This document shows positions 14,869 to 46,100 of a DNA stretch of 64,000 bases, piece by piece (within the stretch, counting starts at the first letter, position 1; every line of letters begins with the position of its first letter). Under the pieces are notes generated by a model, which saw only the letters and a list, made by a program, of their open reading frames with translations, was not told where the DNA came from and did no database searches. The position numbers were made by a program, and so were the translations under genes. Source of the DNA: Centropus unirufus (Eukaryota; Chordata; Aves; Cuculiformes; Centropidae); assembly GCA_013397695.1 (NCBI GenBank), contig VYZI01000564.1, positions 277,137-341,136 on the forward strand. The letters are read 5' to 3'.

Positions 14869-17800
14869 TACATATACACTTCACATCATGGCAAATTACA
14901 GCTATAAAGGCAAAGACAAATATGTGAAGAAAGATTACAATATAGCCTGAAGGTGTCATCTGGAGTCCTATCTGCTTAGCTTGTTGAAAAAGATGAGCTA
15001 CTCTAAACTGTCAGAGAAATGTTTAAAATCTTACCTGCAAATTAAGCTGGGCTCATCCTATTTTTGAACATCATTTTGAGTTTGGTTTTGTTTTTTGTTT
15101 TTTTGATAGCTCATGGGGCAAACCACTACAGCTGTCTAACCACTGTGTCACTATTCGTACAGAAAATTAAAAAATTAGTGGCAAGATACAAGGGCTGCTG
15201 AAAAAGGAAGATGAATAGAAGACAAAATATATGCAATATTAGATAATATTACTTAGAAAACACAGAAAAAGTTAGAACAAACTCATTACAATTGGCCAAG
15301 CTTGTTTCCTCCCAGCCACAGGCTGTAAAAACAATGGTATAGCTCTATTATGAACTGCGGTGTTGACATACAGCATCTGAAAATCTGTCCCACTGCTTTT
15401 ATTCGGAGTTATCAAAGAAATGCCTTTAGCCTGTTGATGGTAAATATAAGTCATTCTATGGCATAACATTCCAGATAACCGCTCTTTGAAATGTTTCATC
15501 AGTTTTACTTTTTGTCAGCAAGATGAATTCGTGATGGCTATGAGAAAGCAGAGCAAGTAAGACAAAATAGTTGGCAGCATCAAGCAGAAATCAGCACAAC
15601 TGAGGACAAAGACTGATTTTATTGGTCTGAATAAATAACCTTGCTGTTCAGCTGCACCAATAATAATGGTGTGGTTTAACAGAAACCATTAACTGGAAAT
15701 ATAGGTAGCCCTCAGTTCTCTATTAAAATCTAATCACAGATACTAGTTAGCATCACTGTTAACAGTTCAGCAGACTTGCTTTCTTGTACACACTAGTACT
15801 AAGGAGATCATACTTAGGGCATGCTGTCCAAACATTGTTCTGAAAGCAGTTAAAACAGCATTCATTCCTATTGGAATGAAATTACACTGGTATTATACAC
15901 CAGTCGTAGTCTCCAAACAAGTTGCTAGTAGTTCCATGGCTTCATGTTGTGCCTTCACTTGTTGCTTAGCGTTCATTTGTATGATCTTATGTATGATAAC
16001 AGGAACATGAAAAATATGTCAGGATAAAAATACCTCATTTAATGTGGAGCATACAGGAAAAACCAAACATAGCTAAAGATGCAAACATATCAATCACTGA
16101 GCAGAGGTAAGAAAGGAGCCCCCTCTCCAAAGACAAATATTAGCAACAAGAGGACTGGCTGTTAAATTCTCCCAGTAAATACTTAAAAGAAATGAACTAC
16201 ACAATAATTTTAAAAAATCGCATCTAATAAGTTGTTCTTAAAGAAACAGTGACATTTCTAGTACTCAAGTTTTAAGTACCAGTATTTGCTTAAAGGAGTC
16301 CTTGTGGGAAGTAAAACAGTCTTCCTTTCAGATTTCTGGCAATGGTTTATAGCAGAATGCTACAAGTGAAAGGATTCATTTTTTTAATAGGGCATTTATT
16401 GTTCCCCAGAAAGGCGTAGGCATTGAATAGAAAATCAAATTAAATCCAGGTATGTTACCACAGTAACCTAATTAACACAATTTATTTCACATGCCAGAAA
16501 ACAAGTAAGATCTCAGCTGCTCCTGTTCTATGATAAACAGTTTAATTTAACCTGCATATTTTTATATAACTCACCGATGTTAGAATACTCTAAAAGCAAA
16601 GATAAGATGGAATTTGTATGTTCTGATCTTTTGCTGCTTTGTTAAAATCTCTAAATAGCTCAGTTTTCACACCTCATCTTTTATTATCAATAGATAAACC
16701 ATTTTCATGTTTATGGTAGATGTTAGAATGTTTCTAAATTGTATATTTCCTTGGACATGTTGTGCGTGAAACAATAGTCCCCTCTTCTGGACTGAGGTAA
16801 TACTGCACTTACTGCAAAGAAACGACAGCAGAATATAATTCTTGTTAATGTTTACAGATCTTTTAGATTTTTTTCATCATTAAACAACCTTACAGTAACA
16901 AGAAAAGTCTTGAGGCCTATACACAAAGAATTCAAGCACATAAAGAAAGAGTGGTAAAGAAATCAATGAAGTATTGGATTTCAGGGCTTTGTGTTCGTTT
17001 TGAGTTGAAGGCATTGGTAACTGCAACAGCTGTAAGGATATGTCACCATTTCAGTAGAGAAATACGAATTCTCTAGAATGCATTGCCTCCCAATCCCTCT
17101 ATGTTTAAACAAAAATTTACAAAACTATGAATTGAAAAGAGGAGTTAATTTTAATCAAGTGCTTAATTCAAGTTCTCATGCTTTTAGACCAGCGTATGGG
17201 TTATATAAACAATGACCAACGACTAGATTAGAAATAACCACTCACTGAGAGAAGACACACTAGACAAGGAAATAAGGCAGAAAAATATCAAGGCCTCAAA
17301 TTCACAAAACAAAAGGGCCCATCACAGGCACCAGCCGTCACCTCCACCTTGAGCAAACCATGAGGAAACAAGTTTGCAAAGGTGCAGGTTAAACTAACTT
17401 TTGTTCCCTCCCGTGTTCCAGAATTCTGTTTGCAAAGAGCAGCCCAGAAGAGTAAAATATACAGTACAGAGGAAATGAAACATTGGAGGAGCCTGCTGAA
17501 AATGAACTGCAGCAACAGAATCAATCTTGCAAACAGATGGTACCGAAATAATTTCTGGAATGCAATGGATTTCACACTTCAAGCCTTGCTTTACAGACCT
17601 CCATGATTCTTGCCTTGGCTGGCAAAGGGAGCCTGGGAAACCTGTTAGCCTCCATGGAGGCCTGCTTGTGCCCTGAGAAAAGCAGACAGGAAGGCAAGAG
17701 AAGCCTCTCCATGGGTATTATGCAGCCTCAGCTCAGCCTGCTTTCTTCTGAAGGGCCACTCAGGGAAAGGCCCTGGGGGTGTCTGGCTGCCTGAGTAGAG

Positions 17801-18527
17801 ATGCCAAGCAGCCAGACCCCAGGAGACAGGCTGGCCAGGATTCCACAGGTACTGGTAGGGGTGACCCCTAAGAAGGGGAGACCTTTCCACCCAGAGTGGG
17901 GCAGGGTCTCCAGAGCGACCCAGGAGGTAATGGAACTCTGCTCCCCTTAATAGCGTTTTGTCCCGTAAGCAGCAGGCAGTCAGGGAGCTTCAGGGCTCAT
18001 GAATTTGTAGGCTGGCCTCCAGAAGTGTTCCAGCCAATGCTGAGTCCCTCATTAGTCTGAACGGCAAGCCAGCAAAGAACTAGGGGACTTTGTCAAAAAC
18101 TGCTCCTCTGGTGATGGTCATGCTGCCCACATGGAGCAACAGATGTTTGGTTTTCAGAATCAAATCATAGCGTTACAGTTGCAGAATAAGTTTTTTGCTG
18201 ATAAATTAGAAACTTATCAGACCAGAGCTGGAAGAGCTACAGGATGAATAAACCCTGAGAAAGCGCATTTGATAACTACAGGAGCAGGTGTTCAGTGGAA
18301 TCCTGATAGAGCATGAACTAAAGGATGTAATTTAAAAGTTTACATAAAAGCCAGGAAAACCCCTGCTCCCTTAGATAATATATTTGCATGGTTGGGGAGT
18401 GATGGGGTTGAACTTGCATGACAGAGACTCTAAGTAATGTTTCAACTTTGAGCTCAGGTTATTTTATGCAAGTAGCACTTCTAATTGACATTCAGAACAC
18501 ATATTTATCAGCTTTTGCAACTCAAGG

Positions 18528-18548
18528 GTGTAATACTAAGTATTACAC
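18528..18548. repeat. 21-bp perfect palindrome
   Basis: gtgtaatact, a single central a, then agtattacac: two 10-bp arms in perfect inverted repeat. No flanking element was recognised. Confidence 0.9.
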
Positions 18549-19290
18549 TGAAAATGGTTGGCAAGTGCAAAAATTCTAAACCCAAAAATCCAGGGGTGAC
18601 TCAGAGTATGGCACCTCACCCTGAACATCAACAGGACTTCCTATCTGCACATGGTGGACCCCCACATGTAGATGAGTTGTTCCAGGGGAAAGGGAGGGCT
18701 GGGGAATTGTATTCTAGCTTATACCCATGCAAAGAGACTAGGAAGATAGTTTGGTAAAATAAATCTGAATTAAATTATGGCTAAAGGTTTCAAATATTTT
18801 AAAGAACCTTATTCAATACTGGAGAAAAATTCTCCATGATATATGGAAATCTTTAGGACATCTCTCTGAATCCTTCCACAACGAATGTCCATTTACCTGG
18901 CAAACAGGTGAATTTATCTGGGAACTTTGAATAGGAAGGCTGCATAGAGCAAGATTTTTAGATATCTGCTATAATTAAAAGGATATCCTGAGCCAGAATA
19001 CTAGGAAAAGTCACAAAGCACACACTTAAATCATCTCAAGAAGTCTGGATAAGTTTAACAAAAGACAGTGGCCACCGCAATGTATTTCTAATCTTGAGAA
19101 TGTTTGGGATAAATCAGTTATGAAAATGTTGAGCAGAAAGTCACAGCAATTTAAGTAAACTCATTCTCTCTGTTGCTTTGTTATCTTCCTGGAGTGCAGC
19201 CAGTAGGCACTGGGATCGGGGGGTAATGCCATTATCTCCACAAAGCAGCTCCTTGTTGGTTGTTTTTTTCCTCTCCTTCATGCATTCTGC

Positions 19291-19354
19291 TGGTTTTTGG
19301 TTTGGTTTTGGTTTTGGGTTTGGGTTTGGGTTTCGGTTTGGGTTTGGTCAGGGT
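19291..19354 (+). repeat. TTTGGG / TTTTGG simple repeat
   Basis: ggtttttggtttggttttgg passing into tandem tttggg units with one tttcgg variant. At least four GGG tracts lie close together on the plus strand, so it could form a G-quadruplex. It differs from the vertebrate telomere unit TTAGGG at one base per unit. Confidence 0.9.
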
Positions 19355-19631
19355 TTTTCTGGCAAACTACATGAATTAACCCTGTACCTTTGCAAGCAAT
19401 ACTAAATCCTAATACTATGTGCATTTTAATTTTAATAAAAATAATAAGCAGCCCAGTGATTATTGTGGAAGACTCAAACACATTTTATTAAAATATGGAG
19501 GGAGGATCTTTCCAAATTTTAAAAGATCAATGACCACCAATGTACCAGATGTCTTTTGGAAGTATAACAGAGGTAAAACAGTGGACTTGTTTTAACTCTT
19601 TGTGGTAAAACTGAGCTAACTAGGGAATGTG

Positions 19632-20050
19632 CCATATTGGACCTGTTGTTTGTGAACAGAGAAGGCCTTGTGGGAGATGTGACAGTTAGAGGATGCCTGG
19701 GGCATAGAGATCACAAGAAAATAGAATTCTCAGTTCTAGGAGAAGTAGGGAGGGAGATCAGTAGAATGACCACCTTGTACTTCCATAGGGCAGACTTCAG
19801 ACTGTTCAGAAAGCTGGTTGATAAAGTTTCATGGGATACAGTCCTTAAGGGTAAAGGAGCCCAACAGGGCTGGGTGCTCTATTAGCAGAAAATCAGCAGC
19901 TGTCTGATGTGCTGGAGAACGAACCGGTGGGCAAGAAATCCAGTTTGGGTCAGCAAAGAGATGTGGGTGGATGTTGGAAAAAAGTTTTTGAAGGAGGGCA
20001 GACATCTCAGGAGGGCTACAGGGATGAAGTGAAATCAAGGTAATGAGGTA
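19632..20050 (+). mobile_element. CR1 LINE fragment (end of endonuclease, inter-domain)
   Basis: Plus-strand translation starts DLLFVNREGLVGDVTVRGCL, followed by a block ending in FRLFRKLVDKVSWDTVLKG, both characteristic of CR1 ORF2 at the end of the endonuclease. Further downstream (to about 20050) short matches continue out of frame (cggtgggcaagaa, aggagggctacagggatg). Truncated at both ends. Confidence 0.88.
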
Positions 20051-22565
20051 ATGAGGAATGTGATGAAGATTACCAAGGGCACCTGCACAGTACCGTATTG
20101 GGTGGGAAGTAGTCCTATGCACTAGTAAACACTAGGTACAGAAGGGCTGGCAAGCAGGTTTGCTGAGAACTTCCCTGGGGCCTGACTGGACAATAAACTG
20201 AGATTGAGCCAGCAGTGCTGACTTGCTTCAAAAATACCCAACGGGTTCCATGGTTGTAATTAAAGGAGCATTGCTAACAGATCAAGGAAAGTTTTCCTTC
20301 CTCTCACCTCAAGTGATTGTCATGCAGAGGAAGGCTGCATCTGGTTCTGGACTGCCCAGTATAAGCAAATTGCGGAGAGATTGGAGTGGCCCCAGCACAG
20401 GCCCTGAGATCCTGCTCCAACCAGGTGCTGCAGGGTAGCCAGGAGACAATTTCTGGCACTGGGGCCTTGCTCCAGTGCCCCCTGCAGTTCGCAGCCACAC
20501 TGCTACCAGGGATCGATGCCAGTGACCTGTTGCTTCTCCCTACAGGGGGAACAAGTGTCAGCTCCATTCTCACTTCTACTCACAGCTCCTTGAGTACACC
20601 ATTGACACCGACTCCCAGAGTTGAATATTAAATGAGAATGACAACTATAATGTAGGTTTGATTGAGGTTTATTTTGCGGTTGGCAGCTGGCCTGGAGTAG
20701 AGAGCATAAAGATGTATTGTGGCTCTAAATCCAGAAGTCTGAAGGGCTGTGTTTTGTTCTTTTGTTGTGGTCCAGCAGTTAAAACCCCAGGACAGCAAAG
20801 GTGCTGAAGGTTACTTCTCTGCCCCCCACACCAGCCTGCCTGCTGCTGCCTTTTCCTAAGCTTTGCTCAGAGCAGAGAGCCTGTGTCAGCACCAAAGACG
20901 AGATACACTGCCCTGGGACTTGTCCTAGAGCAGTGCCAGCACAGCTACGCTCCCCAGCACAAGATGCTTACAAGACAGAAGTCAGGAGGTCACAGTGGTG
21001 GATCGCATGGCTGGTGCACAAAGTTCCCAGCACAGGCTCTGTCCAGCAAATTCCACCTTTGAAATTCTCTTTAAGACATGTGGGAAGTATGTTTTATCAA
21101 ACAGAAGTTACATCCTGAATGCAGCCATTAACACTTCCACACCCAAGCTGTGCTTGTGCAACAAAATAGGAAACTCAGAGAAGATGGGAATAGGTGATGC
21201 ACTCGTGATGCTCAGGGAAGAACACAAGATGTTGTAAAGAAAGCTGAACAGAAGAAGGACTAAATGCTGGCTTTTGTTTTGGATTGATTGCCATATCATT
21301 TGAATGATCAACATTGTGTACGTGCCCGAGTTAATCAAAACTCATGAATGTCTTCCTGAGCCAACCAGACCAGCATGGGGCTCAGATCCACATAAAGTAT
21401 GAAAATTGAGCAATCAACAAAACAAACTTTGAAGAGAGCTACAGGTTTAAACTGGCTTCTACCCATGCTTTTCTTCCCAGGGACTGGATATATCATCATC
21501 ATGCTGAGTGTATAACATAGAGAGACTGGTAATGAGAGACTTCATTTGTATTGTGACCTATCTGGATGTTGCACCTGTTATATTGTGCTTCTACTAGATT
21601 TGCTGCTTCACTCTGTTTAATCAAAATCCCATGTAACTTCGAATGTCTTCTAATAAGTACATTTGGTAATAACACATTAAACCTTCCACACGTGGAGTAC
21701 CCAGAAGAGCCTGGTCAGAGTGTATTGCACAAGAGAAGCACCAGAACTTCAAGGCAGCACGGTCAGGAAACACCTCACCACGTGGTACGTATGCCCCTTG
21801 GGGCAGGTGTGTCAGTTTACTCAAGGAAACATACACAGAAGTAAAATATGGAACAATTTGATATGACTAACCCTTTGTAGCACTAAGGGCAAAAGAGAAA
21901 GACATAAAACAGGCCCATGTGCATAAGATTGTGTACAACCTGACCCCCAATTAGGGCAACAGTTTCATGCAAGCAAAAGAGACAGCAGGAGATACTTCTT
22001 TGTAACTTCGATTCAGCATGACTTTTAATCACTTCAGCAATAACTACAAACAAACTACCTTGCATGTATCAAAAAGTAAACTCTAAATATATTTATTATT
22101 AAGTTGCATTTGCTTTTCATTGCACAAATTTGTTCTTTATCCCCATGTTATACATTTTTTTACAAAGCTTTTAGGAGTTCTAGAAACTATGACAATTATC
22201 ACTTTAGTCTATTTAGGCACAGATCATTAACACATAACTCCATTTCCTTCGCATTTTTCCTCTCTGTTAAAGACTTATGGTTGCATTTAAGCTCCAAATT
22301 GAAATACATTTCACAGTCTATGCTTTTACAAGCATCCTTTCAAAAAAAGAAGTTTTGATTAAATAGTCTTGCCTTATCAAACATTGCCAGCAAAGCCAAA
22401 ATGAAAGCAACTTCTTCTCCAGAAGTGCTGAAATCAACACAACCCTAAGATAAGAACCATGGTAGTCAACCATTTTCCATGCTAGCCAGTCATAGGACAA
22501 CAGTCCTCAAGAGGATTTTAAAATCCCCTGGAAAAATTACTTTAACTTGGAAATAATTTAAATAA
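20051..22565. other. Unassigned intergenic DNA
   Basis: No gene or element recognised between the CR1 piece and the CORO2A 3' region. Confidence 0.5.
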
Positions 22566-22571
22566 TTTATT
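22566..22571 (-). terminator. CORO2A: Alternative CORO2A poly(A) signal AATAAA
   Basis: Canonical AATAAA on the minus strand, about 2.65 kb after the stop. Using it would put the CR1 tail at 23055-23275 inside the 3'UTR. It is AT-rich and could be chance. Confidence 0.25.
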
Positions 22572-23054
22572 ATGTATTGAAAATAAGCAAAATAAAATCC
22601 CACAAATGAAACACATATGGTGACAAGGAAAGTGTCATATCCCCTGGACTGCTGAGGCTGTGTTAAGTTCCCCCTGCTTATGAAAAAAGTAGCTTGAAAA
22701 GCAGAGTGTAATATCCCTGGAACTACCCTCTGTGAAAATGGCTTTGAAGTTTGAAGCTGTCAGGCCTGTTTGGCATGAAATGGCATGGCAGAAAAAATGT
22801 GAGCTTTTCGATTTCCTGTGAGCTCTTCTCTTTGGTGAGAAAGCCTGACCACTTCTGGTTTAAGATCCATGTATTTGGATGAAAGCTCTGTATCTGGGGT
22901 GAGCTACTTTAGCGTGTAACTGCATACTTCAGAGCGTTCCCAGGGCAAAGGAAAGTCCATTCTAAAGCATCTGAAATGAGCTGAAGTTTGCGTCAAAAAC
23001 AGTTTTGAATATATTTTTACATTTAGAGTAGTGTTAAATAATTAAATTTAATTT

Positions 23055-23275
23055 AGACATTAGATAGAAATTTTTCACAATAAAGGTGGTGAGGCACTGG
23101 CACAGGTTTCCCAGGAATGTTGCTGGTACCGCCTCCCTGGAAGTGTTAAAGGACAAGTTCGATGGGGTCATGAGCTGCCTGGTATGGTGGGAGGTGTCCC
23201 TGCCCATGGCAGGGGGATGAGAGTAAGATGATCTTTATGGTCCCTTCCAAACCAAAGCAGTCTATGATACTACGA
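23055..23275 (+). mobile_element. CR1 LINE 3' end
   Basis: Typical CR1 tail: aaggtggtgaggcactggca, then caggtttcccag, the ggcagggggatgagagtaag region, tggtcccttccaaacc and a final ctatgatactacg octamer-like end. Antisense to CORO2A and possibly inside its 3'UTR. Confidence 0.92.
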
Positions 23276-24346
23276 AATAAGCGACTGATGCTGATGGACT
23301 TCTTAAAGAACATGGACAACTACCCCTTCTCTATAGTGCTGTAGAAAGAAGTAACAATTATTGAATGAAATATCTGTGAAAGCTGGGTGAAGCCTTTGCA
23401 GTAGAGTAAAAGGGATGCCAAAGTTTTTGCGTGATCCTCATACAAGAGTATTTAGGGCCCATGAGCTCCCTGCTGGTTATTGCTTTCAGGAATAACCAGA
23501 GGAGCATCTCACATGAGCAGAGGCAGTACACAGTTTTTAGTCCCCTTGCTAAGGAATCCTGCTTGCAGGTATTTCTGACTACAGAGACTTTTTTTTTTCC
23601 CTCCATTTTTTTTAGACTTTAGGAAATCATCAGGTTTCAGGGACCCATCAGGGCATAGTAGTCATTCCTGCATGCCACACAACAGAGGTGCACAACTGCA
23701 GGTTAAAGATACATCTACGAGCTCTGCATTTGAGACAAGGAAGAACATTCCTGACATACACTGACCCCAGGGCAACTGACAATGTGCTCTCCTGCCCCAC
23801 ACCACAGAAACAAATGGAAGGGTATTCCCAGGCACCAACAAGACAGACAGGTCTGTACACTCCCCCAGTGCTGCCACTGGCCCGGCTCAGCACAGTGAAG
23901 GCAGCTTGCCTAAAAGGTGGGCGCAGCTGAAACCAAGGATGGAACCTGCATCCTGTAGCTGCCCATGCCCTAAGCAAATTGTTGGGTAAGGCAGTGAGCT
24001 AGAGAGCTGGTGCTGAAGGACACAGATGAGTGTGACTGCAAAGCCTGGGGAGATGGGGTGGGCCTGGGGAGATGGGGCAGCCCTGGAGGATCCAGGGGAC
24101 TGGACAACACAGCTGGAAAGAGGGAGTCTGGAGCTGTAAGTGGCTGCAGGCATGGGACAAGGTAGTGGCACCTAGGACCTAAGAAAGCAGCAGCTGTGAG
24201 CACAAGGACAAGCAGTACTTCAGCAGCCAGGGAAGAGCTGTCCATGACTGGCCATGGTCTTAAGATCCTCCTGTGGTTGACACCACACTTGTAGCACCAC
24301 TGCTGGAAGGTCTGCAGTGGGTTGGGGGTCCAACCCCACTCATCCT

Positions 24347-24352
24347 TTTAAT
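24347..24352 (-). terminator. CORO2A: Candidate CORO2A poly(A) signal ATTAAA
   Basis: ATTAAA on the minus strand, about 865 nt after the stop codon. I saw no AATAAA on that strand between here and the stop. No transcript evidence is available, so this is only a candidate. Confidence 0.3.
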
Positions 24353-25216
24353 CTCTCTTAGCAAACAACACCCTGTCAACACCATGCAGGTTTAAATGTT
24401 GTCTTCCTTTGTCTGATGAGCACCACAGGACCACGGCCCCCAGGTGACTGTGGCTGGTCTTTGGCAGAAGGAGAGAAAGGCCACTGACTTGAAGGACCCA
24501 GAGACCTCCGCCTGCACCTGTAGCTTCTCTGGTGGGAACCAGCCCACATCACTTCCCCTTTAAAGTAAGACCTCCAAACACCAGCTGTTTTTCACACATC
24601 ACAAACGTGCTAGTCCTTGGTAGTCTTAGTGTAGCCGCCCACTCGGAGAGGAACTATCCGCAGCACCAGATCGGGGCAGCCACACCTTTGCCTAGCCAAA
24701 CCCAGCTGCCAGGCTAAGCTGTGAGACAAGAGTGGTGTACGAGGATCACTTTGTAGCTAAAGGTGCCTCTGAAGCTCAGTTGCACAGTGGTTTCCCAGAG
24801 CAGGAGGACAGTGTCCACAGGAGCCACACTGCTGGGTCCAGGAATGGGAGAAGCTGGCAGCTGCCTTCACTCTCCCATCTTTATGTCATACGGAGGGATA
24901 GCAAAACAGGTTGTTGCTAGAGGTTAACAAGTGGTTTCTCCAGGACCAAAAGAGCAAGATTTTTAAGTCTTTCACTAGCATTAATGCATGAGCTTTTGAC
25001 CTGTGAGCAGGCAAGCAAGGGGAGCCTGAAGAAGTGCAGCAAATCCATCAATAACAGACTGGTGATGATTAGGGAACTGTGAACACCACAAACCAGGAAA
25101 GTCCACGCTGCCTGAAGCATCACTTTTTATCCCCCAGTAAAGTCCTTAGAGTAGTATCCAAGGAACTGGAGTCTGCTCCAGTGGCCAGGGGTTCAAAGAG
25201 CTTTAGGCCAGCACCC

Positions 25217-43175
<17,959 letters not shown>

Positions 43176-46100
43176 CTGCAGGAGGAGAAACACAATCCCT
43201 CATGACATAAGGACCATCTTTCCCAGCAAAGTCTGCAGACTCCCAGTCTCTTTTCCCCAGCATAGGCTCATCCTCCTCATTTGGGCTCCTTGCACACACC
43301 CTCAGCCAGCAAGCAGCACCTGCATTTTTCTCTGCTGGTCTTTGCCCCTTTGGCATATCCTGTCTCTGCACCCACACATATCTTCAATGGAGAGAGGAGA
43401 GTGCAGAAGAGAAAAGACAGCTCTCTATCTCCAGCCAGCTCAATAGTGAATGTACCTGTACAGCTGACACAAGGCCACATGACAGCACGTTTAAGAGGAG
43501 TTGAATCCTGGTAGCACAGAGCTCAGGAAGCATGAAAGATAACCTTCAGTGAGGAAAGCCTGAAAGGTGAGAAGCAAACAAGCCAGTCTGGGTGCACGGT
43601 TAGTTTAGCTCTCAGGTGGTTTAGGACCAAAAACGAGCCTAATTTTTGCCCACATGAAAGAAAAAAATGTTACAGATCATAGGAGTAGCTGCAGTCACAT
43701 GTTGGGTTTTATACAATGGGCAGTGGCGTCCTGCATATCTGGTTTATAAGCACACCACAGCCCTCTCACAGACAGTATTTTAGATAGTGTTTAAATGGAA
43801 TACATAAACCATGCTAAACACAAGAATCCCTTCCCACAGAGAGCAGTGAAACTTTATGGAACTGACACACCGGATTTCAAATGGGAAACTATCAGTGTTG
43901 GGCAAAAAAGGCAATTCAGACTCCTCTCTGCTTTTTCCACTAGACCTAGAGAGTAAAAGGCACATGGTGGGGATGGTGAGATCTTCCTCCAAAAGGAAAA
44001 GAAATGCAGATCAGACAATAAGACTACTGGTGAAAGACAGCCCCATACAATTAACTGGGTGCATAGGCAAAGATGAGGACCTGGCTCTGCCCCATATCTG
44101 TTTAACATGCATTTGGTGAAGAGTATTATCAGTGATGCTAGATCAACCATACTCCAGTTTGAGAGGGGAACCCAACCAAGCCTCTTTTGAGTTACATCAA
44201 GACTTAGACCACTCACTTGTGTAGTAAAGCATTTGAATGGAAGCATGCACTCAATGTCAGGAAGCCAAGTGCATCATCACCTGACAAGCAGGAGCCTAAG
44301 CAATTCTAAATCAAAACATCCTCGTTGCTGTTACGATATTGCATCCTTCTGGGATGACTATTCAATGCAAGGAACCTGTATTGCTTGATTCCTGGAGAAT
44401 CAAACTGGAGCTTTAAAAGCTCCAATCAACACAAAAATCCACAAACTTCACATTCCACATGACATTGGATGATCTGAGCTGTGAACAATGCTAAGACATA
44501 AGTCCAGTCCTACTCTTTGCCTCCTCCCAGTCTACTGACACAGCTCAGAGTGTCCCCACCTTGGACAAATACGCATGCTTGTAAATAATCAGTCCTGGCA
44601 GATTAGCAAGTGCTTTGAATCATTTTTGTTGCTCACTTTTCTCTTGGCATGTTCTACATATGTTAACCCTACATTTAGCCGTATTCTGAGCTCATTAAAT
44701 TTCCTCTGCAGAAGAAATTAGGCACAAAGGATCCCTGATACATTGAGGGCTGCCTGTTCCAAATACAAACAGAGAAATGCGAGCTATTTGAAGAAGCAAG
44801 CAGCAGTCCTGGGAAGCTAATCTTGGAAGAAGGGATGTTCACAGGCAGAAAGAAAGCTGAAGTTACATGCAACTGACCAGCATCCCAGATAGACCCAAAG
44901 GAGCAGTGCTCTCAAGCAACCTCACACTCGTTACAGCTTCGGTGGTTAGGTTTGTTCATACCAGGGCTGGATGGAGTGAAATCATTGTACTGTCTGGATG
45001 CAACAGTTCCCTCTTATAGCAGGAACATTGTCTTTCAAAAAGAAAATTAATTGCCTTGCTCCAAGGAACTTGGAGCTAAAAACTGGTCTTGAGGTAGACG
45101 TGAGTGTGTGGTCCAAAGGTGCAAGGCTCTTCTGCAGAAAGGAGTCACCAAGCACACAGGAGATATTCATTATTGAGACACCATGCCTACAGAGATCAGT
45201 AACACAGAGCAAGATACTGACTTCCCATGCAGATGACCTGTAAAATGTTAATGGCAAATAAGGAATAAAGGAAATAAAAGGAATTAAATGCCCACACTTG
45301 GACTGTGCTTAGGAAAGACAGCTCTCTCCCAGTTCCATCTATAGGACTAAGGTTCAGCTGCCACCAGAATGGACTTCAAAACACCTACAATTCACAAAGC
45401 AGGGAAAGATATGACTGGGATATCATAAAATAGAAAGACTACCCTAGAGAAATACATGACATGATTGCAGCTACAGTAGAAAGTTCAGCACAGAGAGGAA
45501 AATCTCCTGGATACAATATGGCAAAAAACAGCCTGAACAGGTGCAGCAGCAGCAGACTGCACCTGGCACAAGGAGAGATGTTGATCCCAAATAAAGCAGA
45601 TTCACAGACATTAGGAAAAACTAGTTTGGAAGAAGTGTGAAAGAGTGTTCTGCACTAGAGGCTGCTCAAGTGGTGACAGGTTCTTGGAAAAAGCTCACAT
45701 CTTCATTAAGTAAATAAGCTCCTGTGTATGCAGCCTGTCTGCTACAAGCCATGCAGCAGACTAGATGTGATTCCTCAGCAAGAAACAAACTTCCAGCTGG
45801 CTGTTAATGAGAAAAGTACTGTCTGGGCTTTGACAGACCTCAGCTATTAAACAGTGCAAACCATAGAATCTACAAGGAGATTCTTATACAGGGTAGTGGT
45901 AACCATTCCTAGAAGTTCTCCATTAGAGCTCTCAACACACCAAATATTGCATGTTATGTATAAATTTAGGCCCAATACCTAATGCATAGCTGGGTGTATA
46001 GGTACTAAAAGGACTACAGAGACTCAGCCTTGAGGCAGGTACCCAATACTGTCTGCCTCCACGCCGCTTGCCCAGATCTGCCTTTGTACTGCTATCAGGA

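Larger units (their letters stand above)
10468..19631. other. Unassigned intergenic DNA with simple repeats
   Basis: About 9.2 kb without a recognised gene. Contains a TG/TA-rich tract (11406-11478), an AT dinucleotide run (14850-14868) and, near its right end, the TTTGGG array and a short palindrome. Confidence 0.5.
22572..25216 (-). other. CORO2A 3'UTR and/or downstream flank
   Basis: No coding exon is recognisable. The part nearest the stop (about 23.6-25.2 kb) is more GC-rich than the intergenic DNA to its left, which fits a 3'UTR, but its end is not fixed. A CR1 3' end interrupts it at 23055-23275. Short open frames on both strands look like chance. Confidence 0.4.
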
